Assembly: GCA_022592435.1 (NCBI GenBank)
Contig: JABYQS010000713.1
Coordinates: 1-14,886, forward strand
Source: Cerioporus squamosus
Lineage: Eukaryota > Basidiomycota > Agaricomycetes > Polyporales > Polyporaceae
Length of the DNA: 14,886 nucleotides
Reading direction: 5' to 3'
The notes below the pieces were generated by a model. The model was not told where the DNA came from. It made no database searches and worked only from the letters and a program-made list of their open reading frames with translations. Each line of letters opens with the position of its first letter. Within the stretch, counting starts at the first letter, position 1. This document shows, piece by piece, positions 1-8,675 of the stretch. Position numbers and translations under genes: made by a program.

Positions 1-33
1 TCGGACGGAGTCATGACCTCATCTCGCTCTTAG

Positions 34-1534
34 GATATACATCTGCGATCTACCCACGAAGTATGACGCCCTGAAGGACAAGTACGAAGGTACGCATGCT
101 TTTGATCCAGGGAACCTCCGGACGCTCAAACCGCAGTCTTACAGGCGTTCCGGCATCCATGTGCTCAAGGACGGACACCTCGTCTCTCGCGTCTCTGACT
201 ACGTCGTGTACTCTGTCGAGGCAGAATACATCGACCGCGTTGTCGCGGAATATGGTCCATGTAGGCAATCCACGGCACCTTGTCTGACCTCTGGGCTCAT
301 CGCCAACAGCAACGAAGGTCGGCGCGATTTGTTCGGGCCAGACTTAGGTAAAAGGCTCCTGAGAGGCAGCCTTCGAGAAATACCTCCCGGCGGACGTGCA
401 CATAGTCCTTGCCACTCGCGGCATGGTCGACAGTCTCGACTGCTGGACACCTCTGGTATGTCTGTACCTCTTGCTAGGCGGTGGTTACTGACGCTATTGC
501 CTCCAGGTGATCATACGCCACCGCGCGAGCGATGATGCCGTGAAGTTGGTCGAGCACATCCTAGCACCTCTGCGTCTCGCTACGTCTATCTATCCTACGA
601 AGACCACGACACAGTTACGGCAAACACCCAAGCTGTAACCCACGCTGCTTTCCTCAGGTCGGTCATTCATAGCCCTCATCGTCTTCTACGCTGGCGTTGT
701 CTGACATGTCTCGTCGCCTAGTATGGGCACGGCCTGGCACTGCTCGCTATCCTACCCATGGGAGCACGGACTGTACGTCGGCGGGATAGAGACCGTCAAA
801 GTGAACATTATGCTGCGCATCTACTCGAATAAGTGGCACGTCTACGCTGGCCTCGCCATCCTCAACCCCTCCGCCCGCGTGCAGATCGACCAGTTCGCGC
901 GCTCCACGACCGAGATCTTCAAGTTAATGCTCGCGAGCGACGCCGCGGGGCTCCGTGCGCGCATCTACGACGCACGGGCCAAGGTTTTTGGCTACACTAG
1001 AGGCAACGGGAACGGCGCAGACCACAGCCCGGGGAGCGACAACGGGAACGGGAGCGGGAACGGGAAGCCCGTGCGCCGATCCTTCTCTCCGAAGACATTC
1101 TCGACCGCTTCAGCCTCGGAAAGAAGCCGGCGGAAGGCCTTTCCCCTCTTTCCCGCCAATCCGCTCCGCCCAACTCGCACCTCTCCCTGCTCGCGATGGT
1201 CGACTGCTGGGCGCGTCTGGGCATCAAGCCGTTCGAGCACCTCGACCTCGCCGCGACGCCGATCTTCCGGATGTGGATCGGGGTCGCCGAGTACCTCTTC
1301 CGCTCCGAATCTCGGCTGGACTCCGCGATCCACGCTGCGCTGTACGAGACGAGCCACCGGTCGGACGATCTCGAGTTCTGCGTCGCCGCGCGGGGGTGGA
1401 GCCAGTGCATCTCCTTTGGAAATTTCGAGTTGTACAAGCAGCGGTTCATGCACACCGCAGGCTTTTTCGAGTCCAGGTTCGAGGAGGCGACGAAGGTGGG
1501 CTCGGCGATGATCCAGGCTCTCATGGAGAATTGA
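34..1534 (+). pseudogene. TYR1: Prephenate dehydrogenase (NADP+), 5' partial, with multiple frameshifts and stops
   Basis: The family oxidatively decarboxylates prephenate to 4-hydroxyphenylpyruvate in cytosolic tyrosine synthesis. Exons I can place are 34-89, 145-260, 310-455, 507-657 and 722-1534, with GT-AG introns of 49-64 nt; the start lies left of the window. Family stretches are plain: HLVSRVSDYVVYSVEAEYID (from about 173), a GAI-SGQT segment at about 325, ASDDAVKLVEHIL (527-566), NTQAVTHAAFL (622-656) and HGLYVGGIETVKVNIMLRIY (771-830), then a helical C-terminal part (1079-1534). The reading frame is broken: in-frame TAG at 345-347, TGA at 360-362 caused by a +1/-1 pair, and apparent single-base losses near 405-410, 427-429, 447-452, 573-577 and 1073-1078. 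Removing the intron 90-144 also shifts the frame by one. Residues between lesions are well conserved, so the damage is either recent or a consensus error. Family identity is confident; pseudogene status is inference. Confidence 0.85.
1003..1066 (+). repeat. Imperfect AACGGG-type repeat coding a Gly/Asn-rich linker in TYR1
   Basis: Repeated AACGGG and AGCGGG hexamers encode a GNGNG...NGNGSGNG linker between the conserved prephenate dehydrogenase core and the C-terminal helical part. An apparent one-base loss follows at once (about 1073-1078): the frame open upstream (through 1070) and the frame that encodes the conserved C-terminus (from 1079) differ by one base. Confidence 0.6.
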
Positions 1535-2890
1535 GCTTCAAGGGTATGTAGTGCGGTTGTTTCGTGATGCGTATGACTTGATCATCGTCGATACGCAACA
1601 GCTTGGATTCTGGAGTAGACAGTAACAGGACAAGTTGCGGACAGAGTTCCATCTAGCGACCAGACGTCGACGGTATATACGAGTCTGCTGGGCGAGCCTG
1701 GGCCCCATGAATGGCCACCCTGTCGCCCGGTTTTCCATCAGACCGTCAGGATTAGTGAGAAGGACGTGATTGGTGATGGACGAGAGCCGGATTCTGCTCA
1801 CATGCGTCGCACCCCTCGAGGTACGTATGTACGAAGTATGCCCGTTACTCTCCTCCTCCGTGTGGTGATATGAGTTGCTGGGGAATCCGCCCTTGAATAA
1901 TATCACCCGCCAAGACTGGCCGGAGTATGGGGGCTGCTAATCAATAATAAGGGCTTCTTCACCTACTCGGAAGCTCTGTACACTCGAGACGACCTGGCGG
2001 GGCCGCTGAACCTTGGGGTGCAGGTGCAGGCTGAGGCACCGCAGCCCCGGTCGCGCAGTGTGCGGCGCGTGTGTGCATGGCAGGACTCAGCGACGTAGGC
2101 TGAGACGTCGTACTCCAGTTTGGTCACTGTCTGTCGTGTCCGGAAGGGCTGCCGGAATTGGGCTGGCGTTGTCGCGTTCCGCATTGCCAGTTGCCGGTGC
2201 TGGATGTCGGATGACCATGTTATGTACTAGTAGGGTGCATATGTGTGTCTCAGTGGTGGTATCCAACTCGGACGGTGGGGACAGTGCCTCGCAGAGAGAA
2301 GGAGGGTTGGGACATGTCATACAACTTCACTGTCAACAGAAGATCATAGAGGAAGACTGTGGTGAGCAGAAGGCTTAGTTAGCCACGCCGGAGTGGGGGA
2401 CATTCGGACGGCGAGCAGCCCCGACCTCTGAGCGTTGATGGCTGGGCGCACTGAGTACTCACGCTGTGGCGAGGCGGTGGGGTGCTGGCCAGTGGCAGCC
2501 ATGAAGCGTGAAACGTTGAGCAGTACTTGCGCGGACACCGATGGCCGTAAGGATAGCGTAGGGCTAGCTAGATTCAATCGATTGACTGGCGGGCGCGGCT
2601 CTGCTAGTAAGTACTCGAATACCGGTCTCCTCGTGGTGTCCAGCGACTGGTTGCATAGGAAGGCATCCGTTCAGATGTCGATGGGGCCTTGGCTAGCTGG
2701 AAGACATGAACAGGCAGAGAACCCTGCCAGAGTCTGTGACGACATGTGCGAACCGGTGCGGAATCCACCATGCGATTCTCTTGAAGCTACATATGACATG
2801 GGTGATCGCTTGCTTGGCCACAATGTCGCTCCGCTGACCTTTTGCCCACCCCTGTCCTCTGGCGGTCACAGTGGACACGGTTTGTCGAAT

Positions 2891-2994
2891 GATCAGGCGT
2901 AACGTTTACCGATAACGTTCATCCCCTGATCGTGAAAGAAGCAGACGCGTCGTGATTACGGATTGCCAACAGCGTCCAGCAAGTTGCTAACGTT
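2891..2994. promoter_or_regulatory. Cluster of three TAACGTT motifs, two inside an inverted repeat
   Basis: TAACGTT occurs at 2900-2906, 2913-2919 and 2988-2994. The first two sit in a short direct repeat (TAACGTTTACC then TAACGTTCATC) flanked by a perfect 7-bp inverted repeat, GATCAGG at 2891-2897 and CCTGATC at 2925-2931. AACGTT is itself palindromic. The arrangement resembles a transcription-factor binding cluster about 0.65-0.75 kb upstream of the HSF start codon. No factor is assigned; function is inference. Confidence 0.25.
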
Positions 2995-3520
2995 CACTCG
3001 CCATGACAGTGATGTGCGTACAAAGGGGCCACCCTGTACTAGGGAGATCAACAAACCACGCACCGATAAGAGGGATGAAGGAAGAGGATACGTCACCGGT
3101 GTGCTAGCTGGGCACGGTGCCTTGCGCTTGGACTAACGGTTGCATCTTGGCAACAGTGCTCCGGAGGTGGTCTGCGTGCGGGTACAGATTAGGACGTCTA
3201 TGAGGCGGTCGCGGACCTGAGCATTCATCCGCATCGGTGCAGCTCAGACGGCCCGTGCTGGGCCACAGCGAATACATACGTGATTGGCGAGCGAATGTGC
3301 GAATGCGACCGTGGCCATGGGTGATGCGGGAATGGATGCAGTCACTGAACGCGTCAGGGTGCTCCGGATGCGTCTCGTGGGATGGAAGAAGACAGTGGTT
3401 GATTGCTTTCGCGCAGGAGAGCGGGAAGTTAGTATGCGTCAGGGAGAGGCGAGGAGGCAGATGGGCGCGTTGCCAAGAATGGGCCTGTGGCTGTGCGGGG
3501 AGGCTCTCGACCGAAAAGAC

Positions 3521-3540
3521 GCTATGATTTGCGTCATAGC
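3521..3540. promoter_or_regulatory. Perfect 7-bp inverted repeat with a bZIP-like half site, 100 bp upstream of HSF
   Basis: GCTATGA (3521-3527) and TCATAGC (3534-3540) form a perfect inverted repeat around a 6-nt spacer. A second nested pair, GACGC (3519-3523) and GCGTC (3531-3535), overlaps it. The right side contains TTGCGTCA, which resembles CRE/AP-1-type bZIP sites. It lies about 100 bp before the HSF start codon, so it could be a promoter site or a 5' UTR hairpin. No function is proven. Confidence 0.25.
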
Positions 3541-3639
3541 TTCCATCATCGTCTAGGGCTCATCCCAGGACGGCGGGCTGCTCTGGCCGATTTAATCCTG
3601 CGACAGACGGCGGCACACTGGTCCGTCCGATACACGTCG

Positions 3640-5948
3640 ATGGACTCCCAAGTCGCCCTCGCTCGGCCTCCGCGAGGAGAGTCGTCGCATCTCTCCAGGG
3701 CCGCGCGCCAGGTCGTCCCGCCTTTTCTGCAAAAGCTCTACGAGTCCGTCGCCTTCCATCTCCTTCGCTCCCCTTCCAGCGCTGAGCGCTGGAAATCTCT
3801 AGAATCGTCAACGACCCTGCCAACGAGGAGCTCATCAAGTGGTCCGAGAACGGCGACTCCTTCTATGGCGAGTCCTCTTCCTCCTCCTTCCTCTCCTCGT
3901 TCTTATTTTCCGCCACTCCCGGCTCTCGATCCTCCTCTCCCTTCTCCTCCCCGTCCCATCAGTCCTCAACCATGAGAAGTTCGCTCGTGAGGTGCTCGGA
4001 CGCTGGTTCAAGCACCAGAAGTTCGCGTCTTTCGTCCGCCAGCTGAACATGTACGGCTTCCACAAAATTCCTCATCTCCAGCAAGGCGTGCTCAAGAGCG
4101 ACTCTGACACCGAACCATGGCACTTTGAACACCCCAACTTCCACCGCGGACAGCCAGATCTCCTATGTCTCATCCAGCGCAAGAAGCAGCCCACTCAGAT
4201 CCAGTCCGAGGATCCTGCCATCGACATGCACGATCCTACCACCCCTAACCCCCTCACCAACGTCACGCCCGGCCATCTCATGGACATCAACTCAATCGTG
4301 AACGGGGTCTCTGCCATCAAACGCCACCAGCAGGCCATTTCTGCCGATCTCAGTGCTCTCAAGCAGTCCAACGACGCCCTCTGGAAAGAGGCCGTCGCCG
4401 CCCGTCAGCGCCACGCGAAGCACCAGGACACGATCAACCGTATCCTCAAGTTCCTTGCTGGCGTATTCGGCCACACTGACAGTGGAGCCCATTCACCCGA
4501 TGGCTCACATACTCCGCCACAGGTCACTCCTCGCATCCGGCAGAGACTGATGATCAGCAATGGCCTCAGGTCGCCCTTGAAGAAGCCTGTTGACATCATG
4601 GAGGCCGAAGACGACGAGGTGGAGAACATGCGCAATAATCGTGGTGGCTCTCCGTACTCAGGTCAGTTCTCTTCCCGATCTTGCTTCCCTTGTGTCGCTC
4701 AACCGCTGCCTTTCCAAAGATAACTTCGCTTCCATCGAGACACCGGATGCGACCGTCACCACTCCTTCGGGACTCGAGTCCATTGCCCCATCCGAAGCGT
4801 TCTCTCCCGTTTCGGATGTTCCTCCCGATAAGTCACCTCCTATCCGCCCATCCCAAATCCTCTCCAGAGCCAATAGCGCGGCTTCTACTGCTCAACTGAC
4901 AAATGGAACATCACCACTGACGAACGCACCGTCGCCACTGACGAATGTCCCGCCGTCAAGCCCGGCGCAGACGCCTCCTGCTTCCAATCTTCCCACCCCC
5001 GGCAACGTCGATGCGATGTGGCAAGCCGCGATACAGCATATGATGAGCTCTCCAGGTCAGTTCCAGAAGATGATGCAGGCGTTCGCGAACCAGCAGCCCG
5101 TCGCCAACATGGCCACACCCGCCGACGCCATGCACAACAACGCCTCCGCGATTGCTGCGTACGAGCCGAACGGGAACGACTATGCGCGCTGGTTCACTCC
5201 ATCTGTTCCCTCCACATCCGCCGCCGCCATGTCTCAACCGCTCCTCGCTTCCGTTCACCCCGACGAACATTCGCAGCTGCAACTCCTCCTCGACGAGAAC
5301 AACCGGCTGCAGAAGTCGTACCGGGACGCGACCGAGATCGACGCGGACATGGACATGCTCCAGTCCTCGATCAACTCGCTCATCCAGAACCTCGGCATCG
5401 ACCCCACCTCGCTCTCCCCTCAGCAAGACGATCCCGTCTCCCAGACGTCTCCCCACGCCCCGCACATGAACGGGAACATGTCTGGGCCCCCGCCGACAAA
5501 CGGGTATGGGGCGCACCTTCCGCATGACTCGTTCGTGAACGGGTTCGGGGGCTTGCACGGGCTCGACCCGGGCGGGCCAGACGCGTCGCAGCCGGACCAC
5601 CTCCTCGACTCGCTCCTCAGCCAGATCGGGGACGGGCACGGCGGCTCGGGCGCGGACATGGGCGGCATGCCGGGGTACCCGGACATCACGGACCACTACG
5701 ACCACAGCGCGCGGATCGACGGGACGTCGATCGAGGACGCGAGCACGGAGCAGCTCGCGGCGTTCCTCGACGAGGCGGGCTCGGCGGCGGCGGCGGACTC
5801 GCCCGTGATGGCGAAGAGCCCGATGGCAATGGGCGGCGCGGGCGCGGCGTCCATGCACCACCAGAAGCGGAAGAGCGACGCGCTGGACCTGCCGCTGCCG
5901 GATCCGCCGGAGGGCGGGACGGGCAAGAAGGTGAAGCGCAAGCGATGA
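3640..5948 (+). CDS. HSF1: Heat shock transcription factor, Hsf1-type, 698 aa, four exons
   Basis: Nuclear activator that trimerises and binds nGAAn repeats in heat-shock promoters. Exons: 3640-3743, 3803-3867, 3963-4661, 4720-5948; these join to one uninterrupted frame of 699 codons. The HSF DNA-binding domain spans about residues 27-131: it opens with PPFLQKLYE, then NDPANEELIKWSENGDSFY, VLNHEKFA, and the recognition helix FASFVRQLNMYGFHK (77-91). A coiled-coil trimerisation region (HR-A/B) follows at about 163-226. A Ser/Pro/Asn-rich middle contains three LTN-type repeats (about 4897-4950), then a second helical heptad stretch (about 5290-5400). The Gly/Asp-rich tail has hydrophobic-acidic patches (LLDSLLSQIGD, QLAAFLDE) that could be activation motifs. 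A bipartite-like basic nuclear signal ends the protein (KRK at 672-674, KKVKRKR at 692-698). The start at 3640 puts 26 residues before the domain. The second intron uses a GC donor. No lesion seen. Confidence 0.93.
3868..3962 (+). other. GC-AG intron within the HSF DNA-binding domain
   Basis: The exon ends TTCTATG and the intron begins GCGAGT; the acceptor is CATCAG at 3957-3962. Only this junction joins the conserved GDSFY to VLNHEKFA in phase. The nearest GT (in GAGTCC, 3870-3873) would give the wrong phase with the single usable acceptor. At 95 nt it is longer than its neighbours (59 and 58 nt) and is strongly pyrimidine-rich. Confidence 0.75.
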
Positions 5949-7129
5949 GCTGCGCGCGGGGCCGGCATCCTGGGGGCGGCCTGTGGTATACGGTACGCCA
6001 CCTTGCCATCCTGTCGGCGCGGAGGAGGCGCGTGCACCGCTGTCTGCACCCTCCTCCGGCTTTTCGCCATCGTCGTCGTCCATGTCCATCTTCGGACGGT
6101 TACCGCCTTTTCACTGCGTCCTGCGCCCACCGCTCGAACGTTTCTCTTCGGTTTTGGGATCCGTTTTCTCCCCCGCGGGTCTTCCCTCTTCCCTTTCTCA
6201 TCCTCTTACTCTACTCTCCTCTCCATTCGTTTTGCCACCTTGGGCGGGCGGTGGCGCTGCGCTCGTGCGCGGGAACACTCTAACCTCATGCACGCCACCT
6301 CCCACCTCCTCGCTGCCCGTGAGGCCGGCAGCATGCGAATGCAAAACATGTGCGGAACCGGAGGGGGCTTGGTCGTTGGTCTTTGTGGGCTTGCTGAGTG
6401 GCAGGCTCGCGAGGCACGCGTACGGGGCGCAGAGGACGGTGACGGGGCAGTGGGCACATGCGAAATCCAAAGTAGCAGTAGCTCGTGAATTATTAGATGT
6501 ATTTGTAGCGATATATAGTGTGTAATCCTATATCGACAGCAGACAGCAAAGAGGCTCTCCGGGCCTTTTCACTATGTAGAGAGAATGATACAACACACTC
6601 TGTTGACTGGTTAGAGAGGGTTGATAGGTGGAAGGGACATACAGGCCTGCCAGTGCATCTTGTTTTCATCCTTCAGACTTCTCATCCTTCGGCCAAGAGC
6701 TCAGTGTGGGACGCAGGAGATTAGCCATCGGGCCTGGAGGAGACCGACGAGCTCGACTCGCCTGCGATAGAGTTGCAGTCATTGGTCAACACGGTGCTTA
6801 CCAGAACGGTGGTGGTGGTGGTGGTGGTTTAAAGTCAGATCTAGACCGGTTTTTGCAGGGCGCCTCCACATATGGACCGTGAAACTGAGGTTGGAAGGCA
6901 AGCGAAGAATACAAAATCGATAACAATGCTGAACGTCAGCGCAGGCAATGGCCATGGAGGAGAGAGGCTACTTCTCGGGAATCTGGGCGGTTCACATTGA
7001 CATAGTCGGAGGCCCAGACCCGGACAGTCCCATCGACAGCACTCCTTTCCCGGCTGCGGGCACACCGTTGCCAACGAGAGCCTCCTGCGAAGGCGAGGGA
7101 GATGGCGCCTTCTGCGCGCGCAAAGGGGG
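5949..7129. other. Convergent 3' intergenic region between HSF and the HNH gene
   Basis: Holds the 3' flanks of two genes facing each other. It has a pyrimidine-rich stretch (about 6140-6240) and an AT-rich patch (6488-6530) that could contain the HSF polyadenylation site. Several ORFs of 60-180 codons cross it, but their translations are Ser/Pro/Arg-rich and match no family I know. No RNA gene or mobile element seen. Confidence 0.55.
6808..6828. repeat. (GGT)7 trinucleotide microsatellite
   Basis: Seven uninterrupted GGT units in the convergent intergenic region, followed by TTTAAAG. It lies outside any supported coding region and would be expected to vary in length between strains. Confidence 0.9.
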
Positions 7130-8675
7130 CTACGCGTCCTCCTGCATCGCCTCCCAGACGTCCTCCGCCCACGCCTCCAGCCACGCAGCATACGCGGGAT
7201 CGTCCCACTCGTCGTCGTCATCGTCGTCCGAGTCCTCGTCGTCCGGTGCCTCCTCTCCGGGAGCCATGTCGGAGCACGAGGCAAAGTATTCCGGTGCCAG
7301 GTATGATGTCGACTGAACGAAGGCATGGTCTCCAGCACCACTTGCCCCCTGCGGAGGGCCGTCGTCCTCGTGGGGAAGACCTTGGCCACCGCCGCCTTCA
7401 TTCCCACCATGGCTTGAAGGGCCACCGGGACCATCGGGACCACCGCCATGACTTGAAGGACCGCCGGGATCGTCGCGTTCACCACTATGGCTTGAGGGGC
7501 CATCGGGACCGTCGTGACCACTACCACCAGGACCACCGGTGGTGAGCTGGCCCGCAGTACTCATCCACTCAGCATCAGGCTGGGCACACATCCACGCATC
7601 GTAGATGACCCAGACAGCCAACGAAATGAGGCGTTGGAGGGGTTCAATGAGGGAGGGGAAGTCGCGCTGTAGTTCGGAACTCGTCGGACGAGCACCCTCG
7701 TAAAAGCTCCCTAGCTTCTTACCCGTGTCGCAGATGACGAAGTGACATGGGACATGGAGCGAGATGATCGGTAGACCGTTGAAAGGGTTGTTGCACTTGC
7801 GTCCCCGGATCGAACCGTGAGACGAAGTGAGCGGGCTTCCGCACCGACCAAGTTGACTTCATGGCGGGAAATGGGACGAGTCGATAATTGAAGAAAATTG
7901 CATTGCCGTAAAACTGGGTTGTTGAGCGTAGTGAGCATAACAAGGTGGACAACGCATACCTCATCGGGCTTGCGTCGCACATTGGGATACGAAGGCGTTG
8001 CTGTAGCGACGGGCGTGGTGATGTCCCTACTCGTGTAGAACGCGTGCATGTTCAAGATGATGTTTGTATCATCGGGAAACCAGAACCACCCGTTAAGTTT
8101 GTTGGAGTCGTCGGTGCGAACAAAGTACCGATGCAATGCAATATCCACTATCCGTGATGTGAGGCGATTGAAGCATATGAACAAGTACCGCACTCACGAG
8201 GATGCAAGTGCTTTCGCGTGTCGAGGTTGAGCGTGCGATGCGGCATATTCCACGCCCATTCCAGCAGATCCAACTGCAAAATGTCGTCAGCTGGACGATA
8301 ATGTATGTGATACAAAACCAGTTCTTACAACTGAGTCCGATGTAGCAACTGCGAGAACATGCGCGTAGTAGTACATGTCTGCGGAGGCTCGGGTCACTAC
8401 ACAAAATGGGCGCGTCGCGGTCGGGTCGAGTTGCTTAACCTCATCGTCAACATTCCTACGCTGACTCGTCAAGAGCGATGAAAAGGCCCTTTTCTGGCGC
8501 ATTGCAGGAGGCGGGCGGGTCCTCAGCTTTTGCGGCCGCTTTGGCTTCTTGGGGGGAGCGGGGAGCTGCTCGTGATTGAGATCTTCGGTATCCCCCCCTC
8601 CTTCTCCTCGTCCTCGGGCATAGCAGCGAGAATCTCAGACTTGCAGACAGGGGGCGTAGGCGAGCGATGGTCCAT
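7130..8675 (-). pseudogene. Basidiomycete HNH-nuclease-domain protein with two apparent frameshifts
   Basis: Exons on the minus strand: 8675-8329, 8273-8198, 8147-7960, 7913-7130, separated by introns of 55, 50 and 46 nt with GT-AG ends. Allowing for two single-base errors gives 464 codons. The core looks like an HNH_2-type fold (family assignment from pattern): FCVVT at about residue 91, YYYAHVLA (His 106), DLLEWAWNM, TLNLDTR, then LHRYF (His 147) and GWFWFPDD. The following part (NYRLVPFPAMK, HVPCHFVICDTGKKL) resembles the region downstream of this domain in many mushroom proteins of unknown role. The C-terminus is Gly/Pro/Ser/His-rich with a 39-bp repeat, then an Asp/Glu/Trp-rich tail. Frames break at a G7 run (8592-8598, one base short) and at AAA 7782-7784 (one base extra). 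The start at 8675 is the first ATG of the best open frame; 8502 is an alternative. Broken-gene status could be sequence error. Confidence 0.6.
7409..7525. repeat. 39-bp tandem repeat, three copies, in the HNH-protein C-terminus
   Basis: Units start at 7409, 7448 and 7487, each opening ATGRCTTGARGGRCC on the plus strand. On the coding (minus) strand they encode a 13-residue unit with a GPSSH core and Gly/Asp/Pro filler. 39 is a multiple of three, so copy changes would keep frame. The copies differ at several positions, so the array is not freshly amplified. Confidence 0.8.

Larger units (their letters stand above)
1535..3639. other. Gene-poor intergenic region upstream of the heat shock factor gene
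   Basis: About 2.1 kb with no ORF that resembles a known protein. The longest open frames (for example 2435-2902 plus and 1538-1906 minus) have low-complexity-free but family-less translations, lack intron-exon organisation and look like chance ORFs. It must hold the 3' flank of TYR1 and the promoter and 5' leader of the HSF gene. I saw no tRNA, transposon termini or long repeats. Two small symmetric motifs are listed separately. An unannotated non-coding RNA cannot be excluded. Confidence 0.6.

Noticed and set aside
90..110. A 21-nt GT-AG intron that would also keep TYR1 in frame
   Set aside because: Far shorter than any credible fungal spliceosomal intron.
992..1524. Minus-strand frames of 153 and 175 codons over TYR1
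   Set aside because: They overlap the conserved C-terminal TYR1 exon on the other strand and have no family features.
2574..2585. 12-bp perfect palindrome TCAATCGATTGA
   Set aside because: A single short palindrome with no repeat partner or placement near a start is not enough to call a site.
2435..2902. 155-codon plus-strand frame in the 2.1-kb gap
   Set aside because: No family resemblance, no compositional sign of coding, and no introns or neighbours that support it.
4956..6089. Long minus-strand open frame (377 codons) opposite the HSF last exon
   Set aside because: It is antisense to a GC-rich exon with a clear protein product. The translation is Arg/Val-rich with no recognisable domain, as expected from a shadow frame.
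7700..7730. GGTAAGAAG on the minus strand (about 7722-7714), a possible intron donor in the HNH gene
   Set aside because: The frame stays open (VICDTGKKLGSFYEGARP) and family-like GKKL would be destroyed by splicing.
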